From contig MVZM01000021.1 in the NCBI GenBank assembly GCA_002068415.1, positions 1-32,412 of the forward strand: 32,412 bases of DNA. The letters run 5' to 3'. Of this stretch, positions 15,840 to 23,827 are shown piece by piece. How positions within the stretch are numbered: the stretch's first letter is position 1; each line of letters begins with the position of its first letter. The translations under genes and the position numbers were made by a program. Origin of the DNA: Tenericutes bacterium ADurb.BinA124 (GTDB lineage Bacteria > Bacillota_I > Bacilli_A > ML615J-28 > CAG-698). The notes beneath the pieces are model-generated. The model ran no database searches. It saw nothing but the letters and a program-made list of their open reading frames with translations, and was not told the DNA's origin.

Positions 15840-16823
15840 CTATTTAAAACATATGATGCCAACTGAGGTTCCTGCCCCATAGCAAATATGCAAAATTAAA
15901 AAAATAAATGGCATGATAATATGATACTTTGTAAAACCGCTTTTTATGCCAGAAATTATGGTATTACTGATGGCAAAAATTGAATACGCAACCAATAACC
16001 CAATGGAAAAATACCAAAAACCAAAGATGATTAATATGAAAGAAAGAAGAATAGACAGTAGAAAGATAAAAGGAACGAAATGATATAGGGATAGGCATTT
16101 TGGACATTTTTTAACTGTTTTTCCTATCCAAAAACCATTTCCGTATTTTTGTTTTATCATTCTTTTAAAACTGCCTCTTGCGTATTGAAAGGAAAGAATA
16201 CGCGGATCATAACATAATTTATAACCAGCTTTTCTAACTCTATAATGATATTCGTTATCTTCGGTCCTGAGAAGATTCTCATTAAACAGTCCAACCTTTT
16301 CCAGCACCTCTCTTTTGTACGTGGCATGAAACATCGTTTTAACATATTGTTTTGTATCGGATGAACGACTTTTCAGTATACTGCTACCAAAAAGGGAATT
16401 CTCGACCTGAAGCAATGTCCTGGCCCAATTGTTATCGTTTTCAATTAAACAAGGCCTTTTACCACCGACAACAAATTCACCAATCTCCAAATTCTCAGCA
16501 ACAAATTTACAAAAATCTTTATCAATTTTAGTGTGAGCATCGATTCTAGTAAGTGAATCACCGGTAAAATTGTTTATTGCCACATTCCATCCGGCGGATT
16601 GAATTCGCCCGGGATTATCTAATACTTGAATTCCGGAAAACTCGGTTTGATATTTATCTTTAAAGTCAAGCATCAATTGTTTCGTTGCATCCGATGAACC
16701 ACTATCGATCAACAAAACCTCAATGAGAGAATGATCATACGTTTGTGCAAGAATGTCTTCGAGTAAATTTGGAAGAAACTTTTCTTCGTTTAAAGCAACT
16801 ATGCCTATCGATAATTTTTGCAC
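15840..16823 (-). CDS. Glycosyltransferase family 2 with C-terminal membrane helices
   Basis: A 327-residue GT-A enzyme. The N-terminus SIGIVALNEEKFL is the family 2 start, followed by LLIDSGSSDAT, a DxD-like RIDAH near residue 120 and a TEDNEYHYR motif for the catalytic base. Two or three hydrophobic helices at the C-terminus (from about residue 240) anchor it. The best start is GTG 16823, because an AAGGAG sits eight bases upstream. The in-frame GTG at 16832 lies inside that ribosome site. It is five bases after the phosphosugar transferase gene and probably adds the second or a later sugar. Confidence 0.9.
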   Translation of the reverse strand: MQKLSIGIVALNEEKFLPNLLEDILAQTYDHSLIEVLLIDSGSSDATKQLMLDFKDKYQTEFSGIQVLDNPGRIQSAGWNVAINNFTGDSLTRIDAHTKIDKDFCKFVAENLEIGEFVVGGKRPCLIENDNNWARTLLQVENSLFGSSILKSRSSDTKQYVKTMFHATYKREVLEKVGLFNENLLRTEDNEYHYRVRKAGYKLCYDPRILSFQYARGSFKRMIKQKYGNGFWIGKTVKKCPKCLSLYHFVPFIFLLSILLSFILIIFGFWYFSIGLLVAYSIFAISNTIISGIKSGFTKYHIIMPFIFLILHICYGAGTSVGIICFK

Positions 16824-16828
16824 TTCAC

Positions 16829-17536
16829 TCACTCCTTGCTATTGTATTTCTTGCCCAAAACTGCAAATACAGTCATAAACATAATTTTAAGATCTCGCCA
16901 AAAACCAAATTTCTTGATTTCGGAGATGTTCCACTTCATTTTTTGTGGGAGAACTTCTTCAATATATGCTTTATCAACATCTTTTTTTCCTTCGAGCATG
17001 GAACCTTCGTCCTTAAACATTATCGACGCCATCGAGGTAACGCCTGCAGGAAGAAGCAATGTTGCCAGAAAATCATCTTTATATTGGTCTACATATTTCG
17101 GGACCTCTGGTCTTGTTCCAACAAAAGTCATTGTTCCTCTGAACACATCGATGAGCTGGCTCACTTCATCCAACCTTAATTTACGAATGAACTTACCGAC
17201 TCGAGTAATTCTCAAATCATGGCCAACGGTAACTAACGTGCCTTTTTTGTCAGCACCATTTACCATTGATCTAAATTTAAAAATTCGGAAATGTTTCCCA
17301 TACTGTGTAACTCTCTCTTGTCTATAAAAAACAGGCCCTCTCGAATCTATTACTATTGCAAGCGATAGAATCAAAAAGAAGGGCGAAAGAATAAGTAGCA
17401 TTAATCCGGAAACTACTATGTCAAAAACTCTTTTCCAAAATAGGCTGAAATTCTTCTTTCTAAGTTTCTCCCAATACGGCCTGATTTCTTCTTTTTGCAT
17501 TGCACTAGGCAATTTATTCCATTTACAAACCAGCAT
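16829..17536 (-). CDS. Initiating phosphosugar transferase (PglC/WcaJ-type)
   Basis: This 235-residue polyprenyl-phosphate phosphosugar transferase starts repeat-unit assembly. A membrane helix/re-entrant segment (FDIVVSGLMLLILSPFFLIL) precedes the catalytic block GPVFYRQERV and FRIFKFRSM. Further on are LRLDEVSQLIDVFRG and MTFVGTRPEVP, all hallmarks of the bacterial sugar transferase family. It is expected to transfer a phosphosugar from a UDP-sugar to undecaprenyl phosphate. Its start overlaps the aminotransferase stop by 14 bases. That link, and the PglD/PglE-like genes upstream, suggest a bacillosamine-type or other amino-deoxy sugar as the first residue, but this is inference. Confidence 0.93.
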   Translation of the reverse strand: MLVCKWNKLPSAMQKEEIRPYWEKLRKKNFSLFWKRVFDIVVSGLMLLILSPFFLILSLAIVIDSRGPVFYRQERVTQYGKHFRIFKFRSMVNGADKKGTLVTVGHDLRITRVGKFIRKLRLDEVSQLIDVFRGTMTFVGTRPEVPKYVDQYKDDFLATLLLPAGVTSMASIMFKDEGSMLEGKKDVDKAYIEEVLPQKMKWNISEIKKFGFWRDLKIMFMTVFAVLGKKYNSKE

Positions 17537-18770
17537 ATTCTTTTACCAGTTTGCTGAATAATTCTATAACGTAATCTACCTCTTCGTCTTTTAGGCAAGT
17601 ATGAAGAGGCAATGTTATCTCATTTTCATAGTGAGCATAAGCATTTGGATAATTTTCAATATTAAATCCCAACTTTTTATACGCTGTATGCATCGGAAGA
17701 GGTTTGTAGTGAACATTGCATGCCACTCCTGCTTCTGCCATTTTAATGATGATTTCTCTTCTTTCTTGATCACTAATTGGAGTTCCATTTTTCCTGAAAA
17801 CTCTGGTTATGTATAAGTGACCAGATGAAGAATAATTTTTAGAATAATGGTTAAGTACTTCAACGCCCAGTGGCTTAAAAGCAGCATCATATCTTTCGAC
17901 AATTTCTTTTCTTCTCTTAAGCATTCCAGGATATCTATCGAATTGGACTAGTCCAATAGCACCCATAATGTCAGTCATGTTGCATTTATACCAAGTGCCA
18001 ACAATGTCGTATTCCCACATACCAGGTTGGTTCTTCTTGAGGGCATCTTTCGACTGGCCGTGAAGAGATAATAATTGAAGCTGGTGATAAATCTCAGCAT
18101 CATCGATTCCTTCAATATGCTTCCAGGTTAAGCAGCCGCCTTCAGCAGTGGTAAAATTCTTAACAGCGTGAAAACTGAATGATGAAAAATCACAAATATT
18201 GCCTAACATCACTCCGTTTTTAGACGCTCCGAAAGCATGTGCCGTGTCTTCACACAAGGCAATTCTTCCTATGGCTTTTTGAATATCATTGTTCGGCTTA
18301 AACAAACTCTTTTTCTTTTCAATTATTTCAAACAATCTATCGTAATCGCAAGGAACGCCACCTAACGAAACAGGAATGATGGCTTTTGTACGTTCGTTAA
18401 TCGCCTTTTCGACCGCTTCATAGTCCATCTCAAGACTATTTTTTTGACAGTCAATCATTACGATTTTTGCACCTACATGGGCAATAACTGATGCAGACGC
18501 AGTATAAGTATACGCAGGCACAATTACTTCATCACCTTTGCCAATCCCCAATAATCTCAAAGCAAGTTCAGCGCAAGCTGTTTGAGAATTAAGGCAAACA
18601 CAGTTAGGCGCCTCAGTAGGGACGCCGATGTACTCTGCAATCTTCTTTTCTAATTGTTTAACTCTAGGACCGGTTGTAATCCAACCTGACTTAAGAGCCT
18701 TAGCTACTTCTTCGACTTCAGCGTCAGAAATATCTGGCGGAGAAAAAGGTATATTCATTTTTTTAGTCAT
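17523..18770 (-). CDS. DegT/DnrJ/EryC1 PLP-dependent sugar aminotransferase (intact)
   Basis: This 415-residue sugar aminotransferase is complete. NIPFSPPDISDAEV and SGWITTGPRV form the usual N-terminus, EDTAHAFG (174-181) binds the PLP ring, and Lys204 in SFHAVKNFTTAEGG is the Schiff-base lysine. The C-terminal small domain ends with ITLPLHTCLKDEEVDYVI. It converts a UDP-4-keto-6-deoxy sugar to an amino sugar. It starts at ATG 18770 after AGGAGG. It is the only intact aminotransferase of three in the locus; the two upstream are truncated. The matching 4,6-dehydratase is not in this window. Confidence 0.93.
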   Translation of the reverse strand: MTKKMNIPFSPPDISDAEVEEVAKALKSGWITTGPRVKQLEKKIAEYIGVPTEAPNCVCLNSQTACAELALRLLGIGKGDEVIVPAYTYTASASVIAHVGAKIVMIDCQKNSLEMDYEAVEKAINERTKAIIPVSLGGVPCDYDRLFEIIEKKKSLFKPNNDIQKAIGRIALCEDTAHAFGASKNGVMLGNICDFSSFSFHAVKNFTTAEGGCLTWKHIEGIDDAEIYHQLQLLSLHGQSKDALKKNQPGMWEYDIVGTWYKCNMTDIMGAIGLVQFDRYPGMLKRRKEIVERYDAAFKPLGVEVLNHYSKNYSSSGHLYITRVFRKNGTPISDQERREIIIKMAEAGVACNVHYKPLPMHTAYKKLGFNIENYPNAYAHYENEITLPLHTCLKDEEVDYVIELFSKLVKEYAGL

Positions 18771-18949
18771 CTTTAAAGCCTCCTATAGTTGGTGGAGAAC
18801 CATCAATTCTTTTCTATCTCGCCCTGTATTAACTCTTATGAGGGTCTATCGTGTTGAAATCAAATAATCAATTATTCGTTTTATTTAATCGACTTTTCGT
18901 ACTAAAAACTCTGCAAATTTCTGGTAAACCGAATTTGGAAAATCTTTAA

Positions 18950-19061
18950 CCCTCATGTTCATTCAAGTTTACCGAGTGAAAATGGGTTCGAAATGTAACG
19001 TGGTACGATACATATGTAACGTGGTACGTTACATGGCTTGCCCAAGTGGACATCGAAGTTC
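18950..19061 (-). repeat. 112-bp direct repeat, copy A
   Basis: This copy matches copy B (20716-20827) over 112 bases with no gaps and about 11 mismatches, in the same orientation. It begins exactly where the aminotransferase pseudogene stops matching its family. It contains two tandem 21-bp near-palindromes, each with arms ATGTAACG and CGTTACAT (one arm reads CGATACAT on plus) around a five-base spacer. Sequences outside the repeat differ between copies. It is not a known insertion sequence: there is no transposase and no obvious terminal repeat. An ATGAGGGT at 18838-18845 is inverted relative to the CCCTCAT edge, but this may be chance. Confidence 0.85.
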
Positions 19062-19726
19062 TTCATGTTGATACCAAGGAACATTCTCACCCAATTGAGT
19101 AGATCATTTTCTTGCTTTATTTGCAACTTCTAAATCGTTTGTAAGCAAACAATCACCACCAACCAGTGATGATTTTATTTCCATTGTATGAGATTGCAGC
19201 ATCATCGCCGAAACTACCACATGGTTTACCGTTTGGAGTAACTCCCGTTGCTTCTGCGGCATCTTCTATTAAAAGAGCCTTATGTTTAAACAGATTTCTT
19301 TAATTAAATCTATTCTTCCAAGGGACCATAAAGCTCAGCATAAATAACGAGTCTTACATCTAGATATATTTAAAATGCTTTTTCAAGTGCGACTGGATTT
19401 ACTATCGCGTTAAAAGTCATATCAGAGCAAAAAACTCTTTTTCCTTCAAGAGCACCATGAGAAATCATCGGTTTGCCATAAAGTTTTTCGCCAGCAAACT
19501 TAACGCATAAGTGTAAAGCTGATGTGCAGTTACATAATGCGACAGCATATTTCATTCCAGCTTTTTCGGCCGCGATTCTTTCGACTTCGTTTATATTTTC
19601 GCCAATGGTAGACATCCAATTGGTGTTATACGCCTCGGTCATATATTTAAGTTCTTCCCCATGCATGGTAGGAGAAGCCAAATAGATTTTATGATCAAAT
19701 GGTTTCAAATATTTTCTTTTAAACAT
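19052..19726 (-). pseudogene. Decayed DegT/DnrJ/EryC1 aminotransferase (PglE-like), truncated
   Basis: The first 118 codons (19726-19370) read as the N-terminus of a PglE/LegC-like aminotransferase, with KIYLASPTMHGEELKYM and DMTFNAIVNPVALEKAF. About 25 family residues are missing between the two similar motifs NPVA and DPVALEKAF, as if lost by recombination between them. A TAA then ends the frame. Beyond it the rest is still readable through stops and frameshifts: YAELYG, then LLIEDAAEATG, GKPCGSFGDDAAISYNGNKI with the PLP lysine, and finally PWYQHEEL. After that codon the 112-bp repeat begins. The start codon and AAGGAG are intact. The C-terminal ~150 residues are absent, so no functional enzyme is expected. 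Confidence 0.88.
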
Positions 19727-19783
19727 ATTTTTAACTCTCCTTTTTGACGAGAAACATTTATCTCAATTCAAAAATCTTTAGTT

Positions 19784-20239
19784 TCAAACACCAAAATTGA
19801 CTACTGCATTGCAATCAATTTTGCAGAATTCATTCACCACAGCGTGATGATTAACTACGGCACCAGCGCAAACGAATGTGCCTTTATTTATTTTTGCCCC
19901 AGTATGCACAACAGCCATTGGCTCTATCACACATCCCGGTTCTATTTGAGCAGACTTCGCAACGAATGCTCTAGGAGAAATGATAGAAACGACAGAGAAA
20001 CCAGCTTTTATCAATTTCTCATAGATCTCTTTTCTTCTCGCAAAATCTTCAAATGCAATGACCGCTTTGTAGTCCCGAGCAAATTTTGCCAAGTCACTTA
20101 ACTTGCCAATAGCAGTTTCTGATTCATCATCAAGAAAGGCAATGGTTGGATATTTAACAGCTGCAATTTCCTTAATCACTTGTCCGTATGGAGTATCGCC
20201 TAAAATCAATAGTTTTGCCCGTTTATCGACGTTGCTCAT
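19784..20239 (-). CDS. PglD/NeuD-like sugar acyltransferase, C-terminally short
   Basis: A 151-residue protein with a PglD-type N-terminal nucleotide-sugar-binding Rossmann unit (KLLILGDTPYGQVIKEIA) and the start of a left-handed beta-helix of hexapeptide repeats (AKSAQIEPGCVIEP, then TGAKINKGTFVCAGAVVNHH). PglD enzymes N-acetylate UDP-4-amino sugars in bacillosamine synthesis and are usually around 195-215 residues. This one ends abruptly after IDCNAVVNFGV, so the last coils are missing and activity is doubtful. It starts at ATG 20239 after AAAGG. It lies between two truncated aminotransferase genes in a visibly decaying segment. It could still be functional if the short helix trimerises. 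Confidence 0.75.
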   Translation of the reverse strand: MSNVDKRAKLLILGDTPYGQVIKEIAAVKYPTIAFLDDESETAIGKLSDLAKFARDYKAVIAFEDFARRKEIYEKLIKAGFSVVSIISPRAFVAKSAQIEPGCVIEPMAVVHTGAKINKGTFVCAGAVVNHHAVVNEFCKIDCNAVVNFGV

Positions 20240-20251
20240 AAATGGCCTTTC

Positions 20252-20503
20252 TCAATTTGATTCATCCCCCATAATACCTGCGTTCCTGCTAATGACAATA
20301 TCGAGGGTGTTTGCTATGTTCGTCTGGATTTCGTGAACGTAATACTCATCGTACACACCACCACCGATATCGGCACGATCATTAAACGATGATGAAGCCC
20401 ATAGTAAAGAATCAGAGTTGCCATCTACCAAATGTGTCAATCTGTAGTTGATGAGGCTCGCATTCCAAAACAAAACCTTTATATCCTTGAGTTTGATACT
20501 CAT
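20252..20503 (-). CDS. Unrecognised 83-residue ORF
   Basis: No family was recognised. Translation likely begins at ATG 20503 after GAGGG; an in-frame TTG at 20518 is the alternative. The product begins MSIKLKDIKVLFWN and ends with an NRNAGIMGDE-like tail. It is mixed alpha/beta in appearance, with no signal peptide, membrane helix or metal motif. It ends 12 bases before the PglD-like gene and starts about 210 bases downstream of repeat copy B. Because genes on both sides are truncated, this could be a fragment of a larger lost protein. Another reading frame over its first ~110 bases is also open, so the true coding frame is not certain. Confidence 0.35.
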   Translation of the reverse strand: MSIKLKDIKVLFWNASLINYRLTHLVDGNSDSLLWASSSFNDRADIGGGVYDEYYVHEIQTNIANTLDIVISRNAGIMGDESN

Positions 20504-20715
20504 CTCGTTTTCCCTCAAATTTCATCTACCCCAAACACCGATTGACCTCGAGGACCCGTAAGTGATTGTAGGAAATAGTCCTTAAAGACTAAAATCCTGG
20601 GGTGGTCGCTCTCAGTCGGTGAAGAATAATCTTGTTCGACCCATTTCGCGCTTTGCGTTCAAACGAGTCGTTCTATACAAGTTTTATACGACTTTGCCCC
20701 GGTTAAAAACCAAGA

Positions 20716-20827
20716 CCCTCATGTTCATTCAAATTTACCGAGTGAAAATAGGTCCGAAATGTAACGTGGTACGATACAAATGTAACGCGGTACGTTACAT
20801 GACCGGCATGAGTGGACATCGAAGTTC
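20716..20827 (-). repeat. 112-bp direct repeat, copy B
   Basis: Same length and orientation as copy A, about 90 percent identical, with the same two tandem 21-bp near-palindromes (arms ATGTAACG and CGTTACAT). Its gene-side edge begins at the Leu codon of the YQHSEL motif of the truncated aminotransferase, exactly matching the position in copy A. The two copies bracket about 1.65 kb, so homologous recombination between them could delete the intervening genes. The 197 bases between copy B and the next ORF (20519-20715) show no recognisable gene. Confidence 0.85.
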
Positions 20828-21505
20828 AGAATGTTGGTAATGCCTTGCTTTATCTCTGGCTTGTGTTGACCAAAAGCGGACTTTTTGGATTCTTTCTTCA
20901 TCATTGGAAATAAGCATCCCTCCACCTGATGTGGTGATAATTTTATTCCCATTGAAACTGAATATTCCATAATCTCCCAAAGTTCCGGTGTATTTCCCCT
21001 TGTATAATGTACCTAGTGATTCTGCTGCGTCTTCAATTAACGTAACATTATATTTTTTGCACAATGACATTATTTTATCCATATCAGCTGCTAAACCATA
21101 CAAATGGACGACTAATACTGCCTTTGCATTTGGATATTTAGTCAATGCTTCTTCCAAATATTTAGGGCTCATATTCCAAGTTTCATAATCACTATCAATA
21201 AAGACAGGAATAGCTTTTTGATAAATAATCGGATTTGCTGTTGCAGAAAATGTTAGAGACTGACAAAGAACAATGTCACCTTCTTTTACTCCAGCTGCAA
21301 TTAAAGCCATATGGATGGCTGCAGTACCAGAAACTAGTGCTGCTGCATATCCTATTCCTACTTTTGACGCCATCTCATTTTCAAATCCGGTAACATTTGG
21401 TCCTAATGGTGCAACCCAATTGGTATCAAATGCTTCTTTTACATATTGTTGTTCATAACCTTCATCGCTCATGTGTGGTGATGATAAATAAATTTTTTCA
21501 TTCAT
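20795..21505 (-). pseudogene. Truncated DegT/DnrJ/EryC1 aminotransferase (LegC/PglE-like)
   Basis: The open frame gives 236 residues. Residues 1 to about 228 are a well-preserved aminotransferase N-terminal two thirds: KIYLSSPHMSDEGYEQQYV, NWVAPLGPNV, LVVHLYGLAADM, LIEDAAESLG and the PLP lysine in FSFNGNKIITTSGGG. The frame reaches YQHSEL and then runs into the 112-bp repeat, ending in eight unrelated residues (RCPLMPVM). The normal continuation GYNYRMSNV and the small C-terminal domain are missing, so it is probably inactive despite a clean frame. The ATG at 21505 has AGGAG. It is the first structural gene after the regulator. Confidence 0.88.
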
Positions 21506-21516
21506 TATTATATCTC

Positions 21517-22149
21517 CTAATTAAGCAAAGTAAAAAATTGAAGGATATTATTATTAGGATATTTTCTATTAATCAATTTTTTATATATTATTTCATTGTT
21601 GGTAAAGCTGGAAATTAAAATTCCTTCATGTTTAATTTTGTATAAATCGTCAATTGAAACAATTGGAGTATCCACCAATTTATTCCCTATTTTCTCAACA
21701 TCATCATCAATTATTGCTACAACATTTATATTAATATTTCTACTCGATTTTATTGTGTTTAGCATAATCTCACAAACTTCTCCTGCTCCATAAAATAAGA
21801 CATTTAGAAATCCTTTTTCTTCAACTTGTTTTAAGAATTGCTCAATGTTTAATTTGGCAGAATTGTACAAAACTTGAGTCGCATTTAAATAACCCATGTT
21901 TAAAACTTTTCTTCTTTCAAGACCTTTATTAGTAATAATGTATTCGACAGTTTTCGTTGACAAGTAATTTTTGTTTATCAATCCTTTATTCTCAAATTCA
22001 TCAATGTAGAAATTGACCATTGAGACAGATGAACCAATTGATTTGCTAATCTCTCTTTGAGTAATATGGGGATTTTTTTCAATTAAATCAAGAATCAAAT
22101 ACTCTTTAAGGAAAATGGTGGGTTTAAAATAGAAATTATCAATCAACAT
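21517..22149 (-). CDS. Winged-helix regulator fused to a Rossmann-like sensor, capsule locus regulator
   Basis: A 210-residue protein, started at ATG 22149 with AGAAGG; an in-frame GTG lies six bases upstream. Residues ~15-75 form a winged helix (LDLIEKNPHITQREISKSIG, then VNFYIDEFENKGLI). From ~110 on, the chain resembles the nucleotide-binding unit at the front of PglD-type and CoA-binding proteins: NVLFYGAGEVCEIML, VVAIIDDD and TPIVSIDDL. Proteins of this design sit at the head of Firmicutes polysaccharide loci and probably sense a nucleotide sugar while controlling transcription. It is the first gene of the minus-strand locus, 11 bases before the truncated aminotransferase. Direct repeats around its promoter suggest autoregulation. 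Confidence 0.75.
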   Translation of the reverse strand: MLIDNFYFKPTIFLKEYLILDLIEKNPHITQREISKSIGSSVSMVNFYIDEFENKGLINKNYLSTKTVEYIITNKGLERRKVLNMGYLNATQVLYNSAKLNIEQFLKQVEEKGFLNVLFYGAGEVCEIMLNTIKSSRNININVVAIIDDDVEKIGNKLVDTPIVSIDDLYKIKHEGILISSFTNNEIIYKKLINRKYPNNNILQFFTLLN

Positions 22150-22159
22150 TTTCACCTTC

Positions 22160-22237
22160 TTTTGTTCGGTTATTGAATAATTTGATTATACACCAAAAAA
22201 ACAATAAAAACAACTGTTTTTTAAAATTTTTGTTCGG
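22160..22237 (-). promoter_or_regulatory. Capsule-locus promoter flanked by direct repeats
   Basis: On the minus strand, TTGTTT (22208-22213) and TATAAT (22185-22190) are separated by exactly 17 bases, a strong sigma-A promoter. The 10-mer CCGAACAAAA occurs on both sides, at 22228-22237 (upstream of the -35) and at 22160-22169 (between the -10 and the start codon), 68 bases apart. This layout suits a looping or roadblock operator, most likely for the winged-helix protein encoded next. Confidence 0.7.
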
Positions 22238-22294
22238 AAAACAAACATTTTTATACCTCAATTTATATTTTGGTTAAAGTTAAATATTGATACA

Positions 22295-23650
22295 TTATTT
22301 CACAAACACCCTATACCCCCATGGTCCAAGCCCAAAACTCTCAACCCCACTTATTTTCACATTCCCACCACCAAAATAATCCACATAACTTCCAGCATAA
22401 TTACTCAAATCCACTTCCAAACTCTGGCTTTTATTACTCAAGTTAACTATTACAATAATCGTATTATCACCTTTACTTCTTACAAAACATAAAGTATCTT
22501 CATTCCCATCAAACAAAAACACTACATTATCCATCGCTAAATGCGATAATGCTAGATTATCTTTTCTTAAAGAAATCAGTTGTTTGTAAAAGAGAGTGCG
22601 AGGATGGGAAATAACATCATCCCAAACTATTTCATCCTTTTCAAAGAAAGCTAAACTCTTATCATTATTCACTTCCTGGCCGGAATAAATCAAGGGCATT
22701 CCGGGAATTGTAAAAGTCAATAAACTAAAAACATCTTTCGCAGCCCCTAATAACATTTCATCTGGTCCTTCCCAAGAATTAACATCATGATTGGAAGTAT
22801 AGAGCAAAGGAAAAGTTCCTAAAGGATATCTTCCTTTATTCCTATTCACAAACATTTGTATTTGTGAAGCTCTTTTAACGCCCTTTACGACATCTTTAAT
22901 CAAATTCATATATTCAAAACTATAATTGGCATGAAACAAATGATTAACTAATGTGATATCCGCATCATCTTCCGCAAGCCAAAACAAGGTTTTATAAGGT
23001 CGTAAAGCCAAAATCGCTTCTTCCCAAAAAGCTCTTGGCACCCTTCCCGCCGCATCACAGCGAAAGCCATCAACATCGAACTCACTAACCCAATACTTAA
23101 GGACCTTGATTAATTCCGCCCTTAAAGCCGGCTTATCAAAATTAAGATCGGCAACATCGGTCCAAGATGTTCCTTCCGGGATAAGAATATTCCCCTTATC
23201 ATCTTGAGTATACCAATCACGATGTTCACTAATCCATGGACAATCCCAACCCGTGTGATTAAAGACCATATCCATCATCACTTTAAAACCAAGTTTATGA
23301 GCTTCTTCCACTAATTCTTTAAAATCGTTGTGATTGCCAAATTCCGGATTGATGCCATAATAATCGGTAATCGAATAATAACTTCCTAAACTACCTAAGC
23401 GATTTGTTTTTGAAATCGGATGAATCGGCATGAACCAAAGAACATCAACCCCAAGTTCCTTGAGTCTTGGTAAATGTTCCTTGAAAGCCAAAAAAGTTCC
23501 AGCTTCAGTATAACAGCGAATATTGACTTCATACATCACTGCTTGTCCTAACTCCGACATTTCAAATGTCAAATGTTCTTTTTGATGCTTACAAGAACCT
23601 AACAAAAACCCTAAACTTATTAATAATACCACTAGCCAAATTTTCTTCAT
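22295..23650 (-). CDS. Lipoprotein alpha-amylase family (GH13) glycosidase
   Basis: This 451-residue protein has a lipoprotein signal peptide with lipobox LGSC (Cys20), so it is anchored outside the cell. The GH13 barrel motifs are clear: MDMVFNHTG (126-134), DGFRCDA with the nucleophile Asp199, the acid Glu227 in FWLAEDD, and TSNHDV with Asp289. The last ~90 residues form the usual beta domain. It should hydrolyse alpha-glucans or maltodextrins at the cell surface. It starts at ATG 23650 after GGAAGGTG. No terminator separates it from the capsule promoter region downstream, so some readthrough is possible. Exact substrate is unknown. Confidence 0.92.
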   Translation of the reverse strand: MKKIWLVVLLISLGFLLGSCKHQKEHLTFEMSELGQAVMYEVNIRCYTEAGTFLAFKEHLPRLKELGVDVLWFMPIHPISKTNRLGSLGSYYSITDYYGINPEFGNHNDFKELVEEAHKLGFKVMMDMVFNHTGWDCPWISEHRDWYTQDDKGNILIPEGTSWTDVADLNFDKPALRAELIKVLKYWVSEFDVDGFRCDAAGRVPRAFWEEAILALRPYKTLFWLAEDDADITLVNHLFHANYSFEYMNLIKDVVKGVKRASQIQMFVNRNKGRYPLGTFPLLYTSNHDVNSWEGPDEMLLGAAKDVFSLLTFTIPGMPLIYSGQEVNNDKSLAFFEKDEIVWDDVISHPRTLFYKQLISLRKDNLALSHLAMDNVVFLFDGNEDTLCFVRSKGDNTIIVIVNLSNKSQSLEVDLSNYAGSYVDYFGGGNVKISGVESFGLGPWGYRVFVK

Positions 23651-23793
23651 TTTTCACCTTCCAATAGGATTCCTATCTACCAAAACTTTTTATCTGCGAT
23701 AATTCACCTAATATTGCTTCCCTACTGGGGTTTTCCCAACTCAACCGGTAATAAACAAGATTAAACAAAAAAGCAAAGCAAGCGAAATTTCAA

Positions 23794-23821
23794 AAAACCG
23801 AAAGAGAGTCCTTTCGGTTTT
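23794..23821 (-). terminator. Terminator of the NYN-domain gene
   Basis: AAAACCGAAAG (23794-23804) pairs perfectly with CTTTCGGTTTT (23811-23821) around a six-base loop, and a T-run follows on the minus strand. It lies just past the stop at 23828. The remaining 143 bases up to the amylase start hold nothing else clear beyond space for its promoter. Confidence 0.85.
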
Positions 23822-23827
23822 ATATTA

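Noticed and set aside
16818..17327. 169-codon plus-strand open frame
   Set aside because: It lies wholly opposite the phosphosugar transferase gene, whose motifs are clear, and shows no family motif or ribosome site.
18950..20827. Integron cassette array with attC sites
   Set aside because: The repeats have cassette-like size and placement, but the RYYYAAC and GTTRRRY core motifs are missing and no integron integrase is present.
18950..20827. Insertion sequence or composite transposon
   Set aside because: There is no transposase or remnant between the repeats, and no target-site duplication could be identified.
20619..20840. Plus-strand 73-codon frame across repeat B
   Set aside because: It is a translation of the palindromic repeat (with repeated CNVVRY-like words), not a gene; a similar frame arises in copy A.
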